A stretch of 64,000 bases of DNA, from assembly GCF_000622325.1 (NCBI RefSeq), contig NZ_JASE01000005.1, positions 496,001 to 560,000 on the forward strand, in the 5' to 3' direction. Within the stretch, counting starts at the first letter, position 1; the number at the start of each line of letters is the position of its first letter. Position numbers and translations under genes: made by a program. Below are positions 1-7,418 of this stretch, one piece after another. The stretch is from Sulfitobacter geojensis. Lineage in GTDB: Bacteria > Pseudomonadota > Alphaproteobacteria > Rhodobacterales > Rhodobacteraceae. The notes below the pieces were generated by a model. The model searched no databases. It was not told the DNA's origin and saw nothing but the letters and a program-made list of their open reading frames with translations.

Positions 1-430
1 CGAACTGCACGCAGGACAATTGGCAGCCGCGATCAATTTCCGTAAGGGTCTTCAAGAATTTGCGCGCGACAAGCCGGTGCATGGCGAATGCGGTGGCTAT
101 ATGGCGATGGGGGCCGGTTTGGTCGACAAAGAGGGCGCGCGTCACGAAATGACCGGCCTTTTGGGGCTTGAGACGTCATTCGAGAAACGCAAATTTCACC
201 TCGGCTATCGCAAGGCCACCCTGAACGCGCCGGTCCCCGGCTTTGACGCTTTGGCGCGGTTGCGCGGGCATGAATTCCACTATGCGACCATATTGGATGA
301 ACCCGACGCGCCGCTGGCAAAAATCTGCGACAGCAATGATTTGGAGGTCGCTGAAACCGGTTCCGTTCGACATTTCGAGGGCGGAGGCCGCGCAACAGGC
401 ACCTTTTTCCACATGATTGGCGAAGAGTGA
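1..430 (+). CDS. cobB: Hydrogenobyrinic/cobyrinic acid a,c-diamide synthase, C-terminal part
   Basis: This is the 3' end of a gene that begins before the window. The visible part, about 142 residues, is the glutamine amidotransferase (GATase1) half of CobB, which makes ammonia from glutamine to amidate the a and c carboxylates of the corrin ring. The motif HGECGGYMAMG carries the nucleophilic cysteine (codon at 89-91), and GHEFHYAT near the C-terminus supplies the expected histidine region. The N-terminal ATP-binding domain lies outside the window. The stop TGA overlaps the ATG of cobA by one base (TGATG), so translation is probably coupled. The neighbours cobA, DUF1636 and cobF confirm a cobalamin operon. 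CobQ/CobB paralogues are hard to separate on this fragment alone, but the context favours CobB. Confidence 0.85.
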   Translation, partial: ELHAGQLAAAINFRKGLQEFARDKPVHGECGGYMAMGAGLVDKEGARHEMTGLLGLETSFEKRKFHLGYRKATLNAPVPGFDALARLRGHEFHYATILDEPDAPLAKICDSNDLEVAETGSVRHFEGGGRATGTFFHMIGEE

Positions 431-1155
431 TGAGCGGTTTTGTTTCCTTTGTATCCTCCGGCCCCGGCGATCCTGATCTGTTGACGGTCAAAGCGGTTGA
501 CCGGTTGCAAAAGGCCGAAGCGGTCCTGTTCGACGATTTGAGCGCGGGACCGATCCTTGAACATGCCGGACCGGATGCGGATTTGATTGGCGTCGGTAAA
601 CGTGCGGGGCGGGCGTCGCCCAAGCAGCACCATGTCTCGCAGGTTCTGGTCGATCACGCCAAGGCGGGGCTGCGGGTGGTGCGCCTGAAATCCGGTGACA
701 GCGGGATGTTCGGCCGGCTTGAGGAAGAGATCACCGCGCTGAAAGCCGCAGGTATCGCGTTTGAAATTATCCCCGGTGTTACGTCCGCTTCGGCTGCTGC
801 TGCGGCGGCGGGCATGCCTTTGACGCGTCGCCTTACCGCGCGACGTGTACAGTTTATCACCGGTGCTGATGTGACGGGCAATTTGCCGGCAGATGTGAAC
901 ATGGCGGCGCTTGCTGATCCGGCGGCGACCACGGTGGTCTACATGGGCAAACGCACCTTTACCGGATTGGCCGCACGGTTGATCGAACATGGGCTGCCGG
1001 GCGATACACCGGCCATGCTGGCCGAAGCGGTATCGACCCCTGCTGAAAAGCTGACGCGCTATACGATCGCAAGTCTTGCGAAACATCTGGAAGCCACGAG
1101 CAGCACAACGCCTGCGTTGATCTTTTACGGTCCCCTCGCGGAGCTGGAAGAATGA
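430..1155 (+). CDS. cobA: Uroporphyrinogen-III C-methyltransferase (SUMT)
   Basis: A 241-residue SAM-dependent methyltransferase of the precorrin/diphthine methylase fold. The family converts uroporphyrinogen III to precorrin-2, the branch point to cobalamin and siroheme. The N-terminal GPGDPDLLTVKA signature and the central EIIPGVTSASAAAAAAG loop are clear. The usual GGDPFxFGRGGEE stretch reads SGDSGMFGRLEEE here, so this is a divergent subgroup. No CysG-type dehydrogenase/ferrochelatase domain is fused. A GTG three bases upstream is also in frame, but the ATG at 430 gives the normal TGATG overlap with cobB. The gene end overlaps the next start by 4 nt. It works in the cytoplasm as an early corrin-pathway enzyme. 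Confidence 0.88.
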   Translation: MSGFVSFVSSGPGDPDLLTVKAVDRLQKAEAVLFDDLSAGPILEHAGPDADLIGVGKRAGRASPKQHHVSQVLVDHAKAGLRVVRLKSGDSGMFGRLEEEITALKAAGIAFEIIPGVTSASAAAAAAGMPLTRRLTARRVQFITGADVTGNLPADVNMAALADPAATTVVYMGKRTFTGLAARLIEHGLPGDTPAMLAEAVSTPAEKLTRYTIASLAKHLEATSSTTPALIFYGPLAELEE

Positions 1156-1454
1156 AAGTATCCGTATGTCGATCCTGCGCGCCGCAAGCGCAGTTTGTCG
1201 ATTTTCTGCGCAAAGGATTGCAGGGGATCGAGGTGGAAAGCGTTGAGTGTATGTCCGGCTGCACCCGTGCACAGACTGTTGCCTTTCGCGCCAGCGGCAA
1301 GGTGGCGTATTTGTTCGGTGATTTAACGCGCGACGACCTTGCAGAATTGCAAAACTTTGCGCGTCTATATGCGCTTTCGCAGGATGGCACCTTTGCCGAC
1401 GCCCGCGTATTGGGCAGCTTGCGTACCAAAGCCATTGCGCGGATCCCGGGGTAA
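1152..1454 (+). CDS. DUF1636 family cysteine-containing protein in the cob operon
   Basis: A 100-residue protein whose start overlaps the cobA stop (ATGA). It has two cysteine pairs, C6/C9 in VCRSCAP and a second pair in VECMSGCTRAQT, arranged as in thioredoxin-like 2Fe-2S ferredoxin folds. I recognise it as DUF1636, predicted to bind metal or a cluster. There is no signal peptide or membrane segment, so it should be cytosolic. It sits between cobA and cobF with no room for its own promoter, which ties it to cobalamin synthesis. A redox or cobalt-handling role is an inference; the family has no firm biochemical assignment that I can name. Confidence 0.75.
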   Translation: MKVSVCRSCAPQAQFVDFLRKGLQGIEVESVECMSGCTRAQTVAFRASGKVAYLFGDLTRDDLAELQNFARLYALSQDGTFADARVLGSLRTKAIARIPG

Positions 1455-1458
1455 AGCG

Positions 1459-2196
1459 ATGCAGTTGACCCTGATTGGAATCGGCACCGGCAATCCCGAA
1501 CATCTGACGCTTCAGGCGATCCGTGCGATCAATGCCCAAGACATGATCCTGATCCCGCGCAAGGGTGCGGGCAAAGCCGACTTGGCTGAGCTGCGCCGTG
1601 CCATTTGCGACGAGGTTCTGACAAACCCCACCACCCGCATTGTCGAATTCGATCTTCCTGTGCGGGATGAGGCAACGCCGGATTACCGCCAGCGGGTGGA
1701 TGACTGGCATGACGCGATTGCACTGGCTTGGGTAAATGCGATGGGTGGCACATCTGTTGGCAAGGTGGCGCTGTTGGTCTGGGGGGATCCGTCACTTTAT
1801 GACAGCACCTTACGGATTGCCGCGCGCCTCAATCCCGCACCGCAGATCGAAGTGATCCCCGGCATCACATCCTTGCAGGCGTTGACCGCGGCCCATGCGA
1901 TCCCGATCAACGACATCGGCGCACCCTTTGTCGTGACCACAGGGCGGCGGCTGCGTGACGGGGGGTGGCCGGCTGGCGTGGATACGCTGGCGATTATGCT
2001 GGACGGTGCTTGCGCGTTTCAGACCCTGCCGCCGGAGGGTGTGCATATCTGGTGGGGCGGTTATGTCGGTATGAAAGAGCAGATCACCTGCGAAGGACCC
2101 TTGGCCGAGGTCAGCGCGCGGATCATTCAAATGCGGGCAGAGGCGCGGGAAAGCCACGGCTGGATCATGGACATCTACATTCTGCGCAAAATGTAA
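1459..2196 (+). CDS. cobF: Precorrin-6A synthase (deacetylating)
   Basis: A 245-residue SAM methyltransferase of the CobF type. It methylates C1 of precorrin-5 and releases acetate, giving precorrin-6A in the aerobic (oxygen-dependent) cobalamin pathway. The N-terminus IGIGTGNPEHLTLQAI is the glycine-rich signature, and VIPGITSLQALTAAH and FVVTTGRRLRDGGWP are typical of CobF. The ATG at 1459, with GGGGTAAAGCG in front of it, was chosen over an in-frame upstream start that would overlap DUF1636 by about 115 nt. CobF marks the pathway as aerobic rather than the CbiD-type anaerobic route. It is the last cob gene of this run; the next gene faces it from the other strand. Confidence 0.9.
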   Translation: MQLTLIGIGTGNPEHLTLQAIRAINAQDMILIPRKGAGKADLAELRRAICDEVLTNPTTRIVEFDLPVRDEATPDYRQRVDDWHDAIALAWVNAMGGTSVGKVALLVWGDPSLYDSTLRIAARLNPAPQIEVIPGITSLQALTAAHAIPINDIGAPFVVTTGRRLRDGGWPAGVDTLAIMLDGACAFQTLPPEGVHIWWGGYVGMKEQITCEGPLAEVSARIIQMRAEARESHGWIMDIYILRKM

Positions 2197-2216
2197 GGCC
2201 GGCGGACCGCACGGCC

Positions 2217-2639
2217 TTAACTGTCGGGATCGACCTTGCCGCGCATCGCCTTGACGTCACCGCGCACCTTCTTGGCCTTTAGCCGGCGCTTCTTTGATCC
2301 CAACGTCGGGCGCGTGGCAATGCGCCGTTTCGGCGGGGTCAGCGCCTGTGTGATCAAGGCAACCAGCCGGTCCCGTGCTATGTCGCGATTGCGGGCCTGA
2401 CTGCGGGTTTCATCACATTGAATGACCAAGGCACCCTCGTTGGTCCAGCGCCGTCCGGCCAAGCGACGCAACCGCGTTTTCACGGGTGCGGGTAGGGAGG
2501 GCGAGGTCGCCGCCTCAAACCGCAGCTCCACTGCCGAGGATACTTTGTTTACATTCTGCCCGCCGGGGCCGGAGGCGCGCATGAACTGCTCGGAAAGCTC
2601 CCAGTCCTGTATGCTGATGGTGTCGTTGATGCGTAACAT
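2217..2639 (-). CDS. arfB: Alternative ribosome-rescue factor ArfB (peptidyl-tRNA hydrolase, YaeJ/ICT1 type)
   Basis: A 140-residue protein with the release-factor catalytic motif GPGGQ at residues 24-28 inside RASGPGGQNVNKVSS. It lacks the codon-recognition domain of RF1/RF2. The C-terminus is very basic (KKRRLKAKKVRGDVKAMRGK), as expected for the tail that enters the empty mRNA channel of a stalled ribosome. The family hydrolyses peptidyl-tRNA on non-stop ribosomes and backs up tmRNA. Length and motif order match the family. It converges with cobF, whose end is only 20 nt away. The upstream neighbour on the same strand is separated by a hairpin terminator at 2727-2753, so arfB should have its own promoter. 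Confidence 0.93.
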   Translation of the reverse strand: MLRINDTISIQDWELSEQFMRASGPGGQNVNKVSSAVELRFEAATSPSLPAPVKTRLRRLAGRRWTNEGALVIQCDETRSQARNRDIARDRLVALITQALTPPKRRIATRPTLGSKKRRLKAKKVRGDVKAMRGKVDPDS

Positions 2640-2726
2640 GGGGCCTTTGTTGCATTCTGTGCGACGAAGGTCAAAACGGCATCGGTGCCGATACGGATGT
2701 GGGCAAAATAACGGGGGAAAGGAAAT

Positions 2727-2753
2727 GGGCCGCCCCGAATACCGGAGCGGCCC
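2727..2753 (-). terminator. Strong GC-rich hairpin terminator of the short minus-strand unit
   Basis: On the minus strand an 11-bp stem, GGGCCGCTCCG paired with CGGGGCGGCCC (one G-U pair), encloses the loop GTATT and is followed by ATTTCCTTT. The stem is stable and the pyrimidine-rich tail suits intrinsic termination of minus-strand transcripts arriving from the 2.9-kb side. The plus-strand side continues with AAATGAATGG and looks less suitable. Confidence 0.65.
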
Positions 2754-2824
2754 AAATGAATGGCTTAAGGAGGGGATCGGTTAGACCTGAATCCACTCGG
2801 GCTGATCAACCGTCAGGGGCTGCC

Positions 2825-2881
2825 CTAACGGGATACCTCCCAAGCTGTTCCGACACCTCGCTCCAGTACCTTTCTAGACAC
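2825..2881 (-). CDS. Possible 18-residue leader or micro-peptide behind an extreme Shine-Dalgarno
   Basis: This GTG-initiated mini-ORF reads MSRKVLERGVGTAWEVSR and stops at TAG. Its GTG lies three bases (TAG/CTA side) beyond a 13-nt perfect anti-anti-SD sequence, about 6 nt from the GGAGGT core. The DNA after it also holds open stretches in the other two frames (for example SEQLGRYPVRAAPDG and TVDQPEWIQV, each ending in a stop), so the true reading frame is uncertain. A leader peptide, overlapping micro-ORFs, or a non-coding RNA that mimics an mRNA start are all possible. I recognise no family. The gap 2640-2982 otherwise holds only the terminator and no longer gene. Confidence 0.3.
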   Translation of the reverse strand: MSRKVLERGVGTAWEVSR

Positions 2882-2883
2882 TA

Positions 2884-2896
2884 GATCACCTCCTTT
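2884..2896 (-). promoter_or_regulatory. Ribosome-binding site complementary to 13 nt of the 16S rRNA 3' tail
   Basis: The minus-strand sequence AAAGGAGGTGATC is the exact complement of the conserved 16S 3' end GATCACCTCCTTT. Typical sites in this window match only 4-7 nt. An ATG followed at once by TAA lies directly upstream (ATGTAAAGGAGG), giving a start-stop element that overlaps it. Confidence 0.7.
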
Positions 2897-2982
2897 ACAT
2901 TTGTTGAACTCACCTGAATCGTTGCACAGGTTTCTCAAAACGCAAAGAACTTTTTTGAACTAATTGTCGCTATTGCGATGGA

Positions 2983-3603
2983 TCAGCTTGCGCGTAGCAT
3001 CCGTGCGGTCAACACGCGGAAAGGGATCAGCGCCAGCAACGCGATGGCGATTTTCACGCTCCAGTCCGCCACAGCCAACGACACCCAAAGCGGTGCAACC
3101 GGACCGGAACCCAACAGGGGGAGCATTTCGGACGCCCAGCTGACATCGGTCGCCGGATGGATAAAGCTGAATGCGCCGGAAAAGGCGACAGAGAAGAACA
3201 GCGCGGTATCCAGCGTGCCGCCGATCAGCGTGCTGACCAGTGGCGCGCGCCACCATGTCCCGCCGCGCAGCGCGGCAAAGATCGATACATCAAGCAATTG
3301 CGCGACAAGGAAGGCAAGACCAGAACCGATGGCGATGCGGACGGTGACCAGCGGGCCGAATTCGCCCATGATCTGCGTCCCGATAAGCGAACAAACAAGC
3401 CCGACACCAAAGCCGACAAGTACCACGCGGCGCGCCGCAGCGGTGCCATAAACGCGGTTCATCACATCGGTGACCAGAAACGCCAGTGGATAGGTGAAGG
3501 CCCCGTAGGTCAGCCATTGACCATAGAGAAATTGAACAAGGACATTGGAGGCCACAACGATGGCGGCCATGGCAATGATGCCGGGGAGTGTATTGCGTGT
3601 CAT
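2983..3603 (-). CDS. yhhQ: Queuosine precursor transporter, VUT/YhhQ family membrane protein
   Basis: A 206-residue integral membrane protein with about six hydrophobic segments. The motif TYPLAFLVTDVMNRVYG and the later GGTLDTALFF with VSWASEMLP match the YhhQ (DUF165) family, which imports preQ0/preQ1 for queuosine synthesis. The ATG at 3603 begins MTRNTLPGIIAMAAIVVASN, directly entering the first membrane helix; a longer in-frame start 96 nt upstream would add a basic, cysteine-rich stretch and overlap the next gene, so it is rejected. It lies about 90 nt downstream of the phytase-like gene on the same strand. It could be transcribed with that gene or have its own promoter. Confidence 0.85.
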   Translation of the reverse strand: MTRNTLPGIIAMAAIVVASNVLVQFLYGQWLTYGAFTYPLAFLVTDVMNRVYGTAAARRVVLVGFGVGLVCSLIGTQIMGEFGPLVTVRIAIGSGLAFLVAQLLDVSIFAALRGGTWWRAPLVSTLIGGTLDTALFFSVAFSGAFSFIHPATDVSWASEMLPLLGSGPVAPLWVSLAVADWSVKIAIALLALIPFRVLTARMLRAS

Positions 3604-3695
3604 AATATAAAACCGTTTTTTGCAAGGGTGCGGCGACTTGGCCTGCGGGTATCGCAGACTGGGGCGCTTTATGCCTTTGCGACAGGCAGTGCAAG

Positions 3696-4571
3696 TCATT
3701 CCGTCAGGGCGAATTCGACGATCTGGGTGGTTTGCAGCGAAAAGAAATTGTCGTCCGAGATCAGGGTCAGGCGCGTCGCGCCGGTCTGATCCTGCCAGAC
3801 GCTTATTCCCTCAAGGTTGTCAAAAGCGGCGGGAAAACTGGTCAACAACGTTTCGGTCTTGACGGGTGACGCGTTCAAATCCAGTCGCCTGATCCGGCTG
3901 CGAAACCCCAACGGCGTCACGGCGCGTTCCAACAGATACAGCCGTCCGCGATCATCGAAATCCGCACCCACCGGCCGGAACGGGCCGGGCAAAGGCACGC
4001 GGTGGCTGATCTGCCAGCGCCCTTTTTCATATGTATAAAGCGGCGTTGTACCGCTTTCGTCAGCCGCTGCTTCGGACAGGGTAAAAAGCCGGCCGTCCCG
4101 ATGAATCGCCAGCGCCTCCAACCCCGTGTTCTCGGACAGTTTGGCAAAGTCGGGGTGGCCCGGAAGGTCCTGTGTTCTGCCGCTCTGTATATTCAACTTT
4201 GCGATACGATGTGCATGTTCGAAAGACACATAGGCCATCCCGTCCTGTGACACGGCGAGCCCTTCGACATCGCGAAAATCGGAGCCAAGGGCGCTGCCGT
4301 CCTGATCGAAAAAGGAATTGTAGCGTTGCGGATCGAGCGCCTGAATGATGCCGTTGTCGCGGATCAGATTGACCTGCACCAACGTCCCGCGGTCAGACAG
4401 CACGGTCATCAAGCGGCCATCTTGCGACAACTCCAGCCCGGAGAACCCGCCAAACCACGCGGCGTCCCATTCCCATGTGACTGTGGACACCAGACGCAGG
4501 GAAGGCTCCGCGCGGGCGGGCAAGGCGGCACCCCAAAGCACCACCGTCAAAACGCAAACAAGGTGTCTCAG
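3696..4571 (-). CDS. Esterase-like activity of phytase family protein, exported; probable CTG start
   Basis: About 291 residues. The body is a WD/propeller-like phytase-like domain (PF13449 type) with repeats such as GLELSQDGRLMTVLSDRG, DVEGLAVSQDGMAYVSFE, GLEALAIHRDGRLFTLSE and LEGISVWQD. An N-terminal signal peptide, RHLVCVLTVVLWGAALPARA then EP, predicts export to the periplasm. No ATG, GTG or TTG gives that full signal; the only start that does is CTG at 4571, whose TG is shared with the mepA stop (CTGA, the same geometry as the ATGA overlaps nearby). A TTG at 4550 is the fallback, but it removes the basic n-region. The substrate is unknown; the family name does not prove phytase activity. 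Confidence 0.75.
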   Translation of the reverse strand: MRHLVCVLTVVLWGAALPARAEPSLRLVSTVTWEWDAAWFGGFSGLELSQDGRLMTVLSDRGTLVQVNLIRDNGIIQALDPQRYNSFFDQDGSALGSDFRDVEGLAVSQDGMAYVSFEHAHRIAKLNIQSGRTQDLPGHPDFAKLSENTGLEALAIHRDGRLFTLSEAAADESGTTPLYTYEKGRWQISHRVPLPGPFRPVGADFDDRGRLYLLERAVTPLGFRSRIRRLDLNASPVKTETLLTSFPAAFDNLEGISVWQDQTGATRLTLISDDNFFSLQTTQIVEFALTE

Positions 4572-5506
4572 TTGTTCAGTACCGCCTTACATTGCGCCGG
4601 CAAATCCGCCAGCACCAACTCGCGACGCGGCGGCTTGGGCTTGGCGTTCGGGTCTTTGGGTTTCGGCTTTGGCGGGTTCAGGATATTTGCCTGCCATTGG
4701 CGCGCGTCCGCACAGCCGTCCCCTGCAGGTGGCGGTGACTGGTTTACACATCCGCGCAGACCTTTGGGACAGTTTAGCCGGACATGGAAATGATAATGAT
4801 GCCCATACCAGGGACGGATTTTGCGCAGATAGCTGCGGTCGCCCTTTTCATCGTTGCACATCTGCACCTTGGCGCCGGGAAAAACAAAGATACGCGCGGT
4901 ACGCGGGTCTTTGGCAGCGGCCTTTAGGATATTGTGATGCGCTTTGGTCCAGGAGCTGTTCACATAGGCCCCTTTTGAGCGGCGCATGGAGATCGAGGAA
5001 ATGTTCTCGCGCTGTTTGCGGCTCAGCCCAAGCGATTTAGGCGGCAACATCCAGATATCGGCATCCAATCCGATCTGGTGGCTGCGGTGACCGGTCAACA
5101 TCGGCCCGCCTCGTGGCTGGCTCATATCGCCCACATACAGACCTTCCCAACCGGGTTGCCTCGCGGCGAAGGCCGACAGTTTTTTGACCATATCAACCGT
5201 TTCGGGATGCGCCCAATTGCGGTTGCGTGATAATCGCATGGCCTGCCATGTCGGGCCGGTTTCCGGCAGTTGCACACCGCCAGCCAGACACCCCTTAGCG
5301 TAGCTGCCATAGGGTGCTGAACTTTGTGCCGAGGCAAAGGATTTCGCGCCAAACAACTTTTTCGCCTGCACATTGCTAAGCGCACCACCGGACGACCCAA
5401 TCGTCGGCAACACTTGTTTCGCGCCGCTGATGTCACGGCCACCCCCACCACAGGAGGCAAGGACAACCGCCAGTGCGGCACAGATCACAACGCGGGAAAG
5501 GGTCAT
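4568..5506 (-). CDS. mepA: Penicillin-insensitive murein endopeptidase, lipoprotein form
   Basis: A 312-residue LAS-type zinc peptidase that cuts D-Ala-meso-DAP cross-links in peptidoglycan. Zinc-site motifs are GHRSHQIGLDADIWM and the C-terminal GHHYHFHVRLNCP. The ATG at 5506 gives MTLSRVVICAALAVVLASCGGGG, a lipoprotein signal with the lipobox cysteine in LASC; the ORF could extend 30 nt upstream but would overlap the MFS gene further. Paired cysteines (CLAGG, CNDE, CPKG, CVNQ, CADA) fit a periplasmic disulphide-bonded enzyme. The proline/lysine-rich stretch NPPKPKPKDPNAKPKPP forms a C-terminal linker. ATGA overlap with the MFS gene upstream and CTGA with the phytase-like gene downstream make a three-gene unit. 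Confidence 0.9.
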   Translation of the reverse strand: MTLSRVVICAALAVVLASCGGGGRDISGAKQVLPTIGSSGGALSNVQAKKLFGAKSFASAQSSAPYGSYAKGCLAGGVQLPETGPTWQAMRLSRNRNWAHPETVDMVKKLSAFAARQPGWEGLYVGDMSQPRGGPMLTGHRSHQIGLDADIWMLPPKSLGLSRKQRENISSISMRRSKGAYVNSSWTKAHHNILKAAAKDPRTARIFVFPGAKVQMCNDEKGDRSYLRKIRPWYGHHYHFHVRLNCPKGLRGCVNQSPPPAGDGCADARQWQANILNPPKPKPKDPNAKPKPPRRELVLADLPAQCKAVLNN

Positions 5507-6876
5507 TTGGCAAAATCTCCGTTTCGTTTCACCCATGCTAACAGGATCAACCCGATGATGAACAGACCTACGACGGGGGTAATGCCCAATCTTTGGCTGC
5601 CGGTCAGATCGCTGGTGATGGCAATCAACGCTGGGGCAAGAAATGATGTCGCTTTGCCCGAAAGCGCATAAAGGCCAAAGGCCTCTGTCATCCGCTCGGG
5701 GTTGCCCTGATAGGTCAGCATATTGCGCGATGATGCCTGCAACGCACCACCTGCTGCGCCAATCAACGCACCGGCAATGAAAAAGGCGATATCAGGTGCG
5801 GCAGAACCATCCGGTACCGGCACCCACATCACTGATGTCGGGGTCAGCGAGATGATCAGGATCGCCGTCAAAATCAGGGTGATGCAGCAAAACACAATCA
5901 CGGGCATTGGCCCGATACGCCGGTCTACACGTCCGCCGACCCAGCAAAATACCGCGCCGGACAGAACGGCAAGGATGCCGAAAATACCAATGTCGATGAT
6001 GGACCAGTTCAAAACACCCAGCGCGTAAATGCCGCCAAACGTGTACATGCCGTTCAGCGCATCGCGATAAAACATCGACGATCCGAGATAGGCCATCAAC
6101 GAGGGGTGGCGCGGCAGATTGCGCAGCGTTTGCTTTAGATCCGCAAGCGCCTGCCCGAGTTTCAATCCGGTGTTTGGCGCGCCAGGATCATCGCGGGTGT
6201 ACCGGAAAAACGGGATCATAAAGAGCGCAAACCAAACCGCTGAAAGCGGGCCAACAATGCGGGTATCCGCCTTGGTTTCCGGATCAAGTCCCAGCAATGG
6301 GGAAAGGCCCGCCATCGTTTTTCCGTTCTCCCCCGCCTGAAACAGCAACAGCATGGCAATGAGCGCGACCAGCCCGCCCAGATAACCGAAGGCCCAGCCC
6401 GAACCGGAAATACGCCCGCGTTCGGCCGGATCGGGGTCCAGTTCGGGAAGGTAGGAATTGGTAAAGATCGTCGCAAACTCCATCCCGATCAGGCCAATGC
6501 CGAAAAAGAACAAGGCCCAGAGGACGGAAAAACCCTGTGGCGCAGTCCACCAAAGCGCGGCAGAGCCGATGACATAGAGCGCCGAAAACAGCCAGATCCA
6601 GGGCATCCGTTTGCCGGTGCTGTCGGCGATCGCCCCCAGAACCGGTGCTAATAGTGCGATTGCGATCCCCGCCACGGTTAATCCGTACCCCCAATAGGCC
6701 TGGGCCTGCGCTTTGGCTGCATCGACGGCCATGCCGCCCTCAATCAGCGCGTTGGTGGCCGTCTGCGCAAAATAGGGCCCAAAGATAAATGTCAGCATCA
6801 ATGTGTTATATGGCTGGCTGGCCCAGTCGAAAAAATACCAGCCCCAGATGCGTTTGCGCGCCGTGATTGTTGCCAT
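5503..6876 (-). CDS. MFS transporter, UMF1/Atg22-like family
   Basis: A 457-residue permease with about twelve hydrophobic segments. The opening RKRIWGWYFFDWASQPYNTLMLTFIFGPYF is typical of the UMF1 family, and GAIADSTGKRMPWIW is the loop 2-3 MFS motif. The substrate is unknown. The ATG at 6876 (MATITARKR) was preferred to an in-frame start 57 nt upstream because the charged N-terminus enters the first helix directly. It is the first gene of the MFS-mepA-phytase-like unit, joined by a 4-nt overlap to mepA. A link to cell-wall fragment recycling is only suggested by mepA being next door. Confidence 0.85.
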   Translation of the reverse strand: MATITARKRIWGWYFFDWASQPYNTLMLTFIFGPYFAQTATNALIEGGMAVDAAKAQAQAYWGYGLTVAGIAIALLAPVLGAIADSTGKRMPWIWLFSALYVIGSAALWWTAPQGFSVLWALFFFGIGLIGMEFATIFTNSYLPELDPDPAERGRISGSGWAFGYLGGLVALIAMLLLFQAGENGKTMAGLSPLLGLDPETKADTRIVGPLSAVWFALFMIPFFRYTRDDPGAPNTGLKLGQALADLKQTLRNLPRHPSLMAYLGSSMFYRDALNGMYTFGGIYALGVLNWSIIDIGIFGILAVLSGAVFCWVGGRVDRRIGPMPVIVFCCITLILTAILIISLTPTSVMWVPVPDGSAAPDIAFFIAGALIGAAGGALQASSRNMLTYQGNPERMTEAFGLYALSGKATSFLAPALIAITSDLTGSQRLGITPVVGLFIIGLILLAWVKRNGDFAK

Positions 6877-7053
6877 TGTCCTGCCCCCGATGAACCCGCA
6901 ATCAGGTAGAGCAGGCGATTGGGTTTCACGCAAGGGAGACTGTGCGGTTTAGGGGCCAGTGGCGCGCACATTCACCTTGATCCGTGCCGCGCTCTTGCGG
7001 ATTTCTGGCCGCAGGCTTAACTGCAACACAGTGGTTTGCAAGAAGGGCGCGAC

Positions 7054-7341
7054 ATGGCTTCGATTTTTCAAATACTGATGCTGTTGCTCAACATCGTCTA
7101 TTTCATCGTGATTGCGCATGTCATCATGTCCTGGCTGATCAATTTTCAGGTGCTAAACTTGCGCCAGCCTTTGGTCGCTCAAATCTGGGACGGGTTGAAC
7201 CGCCTGCTTGAACCGATTTACAGCCGTCTGCGGTCTATCCTGCCGCAACTGGGGGGGCTGGATTTAGCACCCTTGGTGCTGCTGATCGGTGTGGCCGTGG
7301 CGCGGATCATCTTGGTCAATAACGCAGCGGCGTTTTATTAA
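7054..7341 (+). CDS. YggT family membrane protein
   Basis: A 95-residue protein with two hydrophobic segments, FQILMLLLNIVYFIVIAHVI near the start and LDLAPLVLLIGVAVARIILV near the end. The middle loop NRLLEPIYSRLRSILPQLGG is the conserved YggT region. Family members are linked to division or osmotic stress, but the molecular role is unclear. The ATG at 7054 (MASIFQIL) is preferred to a start 18 nt upstream. The 177-nt gap before it holds nothing I can name. recQ follows 77 nt downstream and probably has its own promoter. Confidence 0.85.
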   Translation: MASIFQILMLLLNIVYFIVIAHVIMSWLINFQVLNLRQPLVAQIWDGLNRLLEPIYSRLRSILPQLGGLDLAPLVLLIGVAVARIILVNNAAAFY

Positions 7342-7355
7342 GGCCCTTTGGGCTT

Positions 7356-7370
7356 GTTCACAGATTGTTA
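7356..7370 (+). promoter_or_regulatory. Possible degenerate alphaproteobacterial LexA box before recQ
   Basis: The sequence GTTC-acagatt-GTTA differs at one base from the alphaproteobacterial SOS direct repeat GTTC-N7-GTTC. It lies about 50 nt upstream of the recQ start, where a promoter is expected. A chance match is quite possible. Confidence 0.3.
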
Positions 7371-7418
7371 GTGTGGGATTCTGCATAAAAAGAGCAGAAA
7401 ACGATACAGGGTTCCCGC

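Noticed and set aside
280-1710. Minus-strand ORF of 476 codons across the cob genes
   Set aside because: It is a shadow of cobB, cobA, DUF1636 and cobF, which have clear family motifs and coupled starts.
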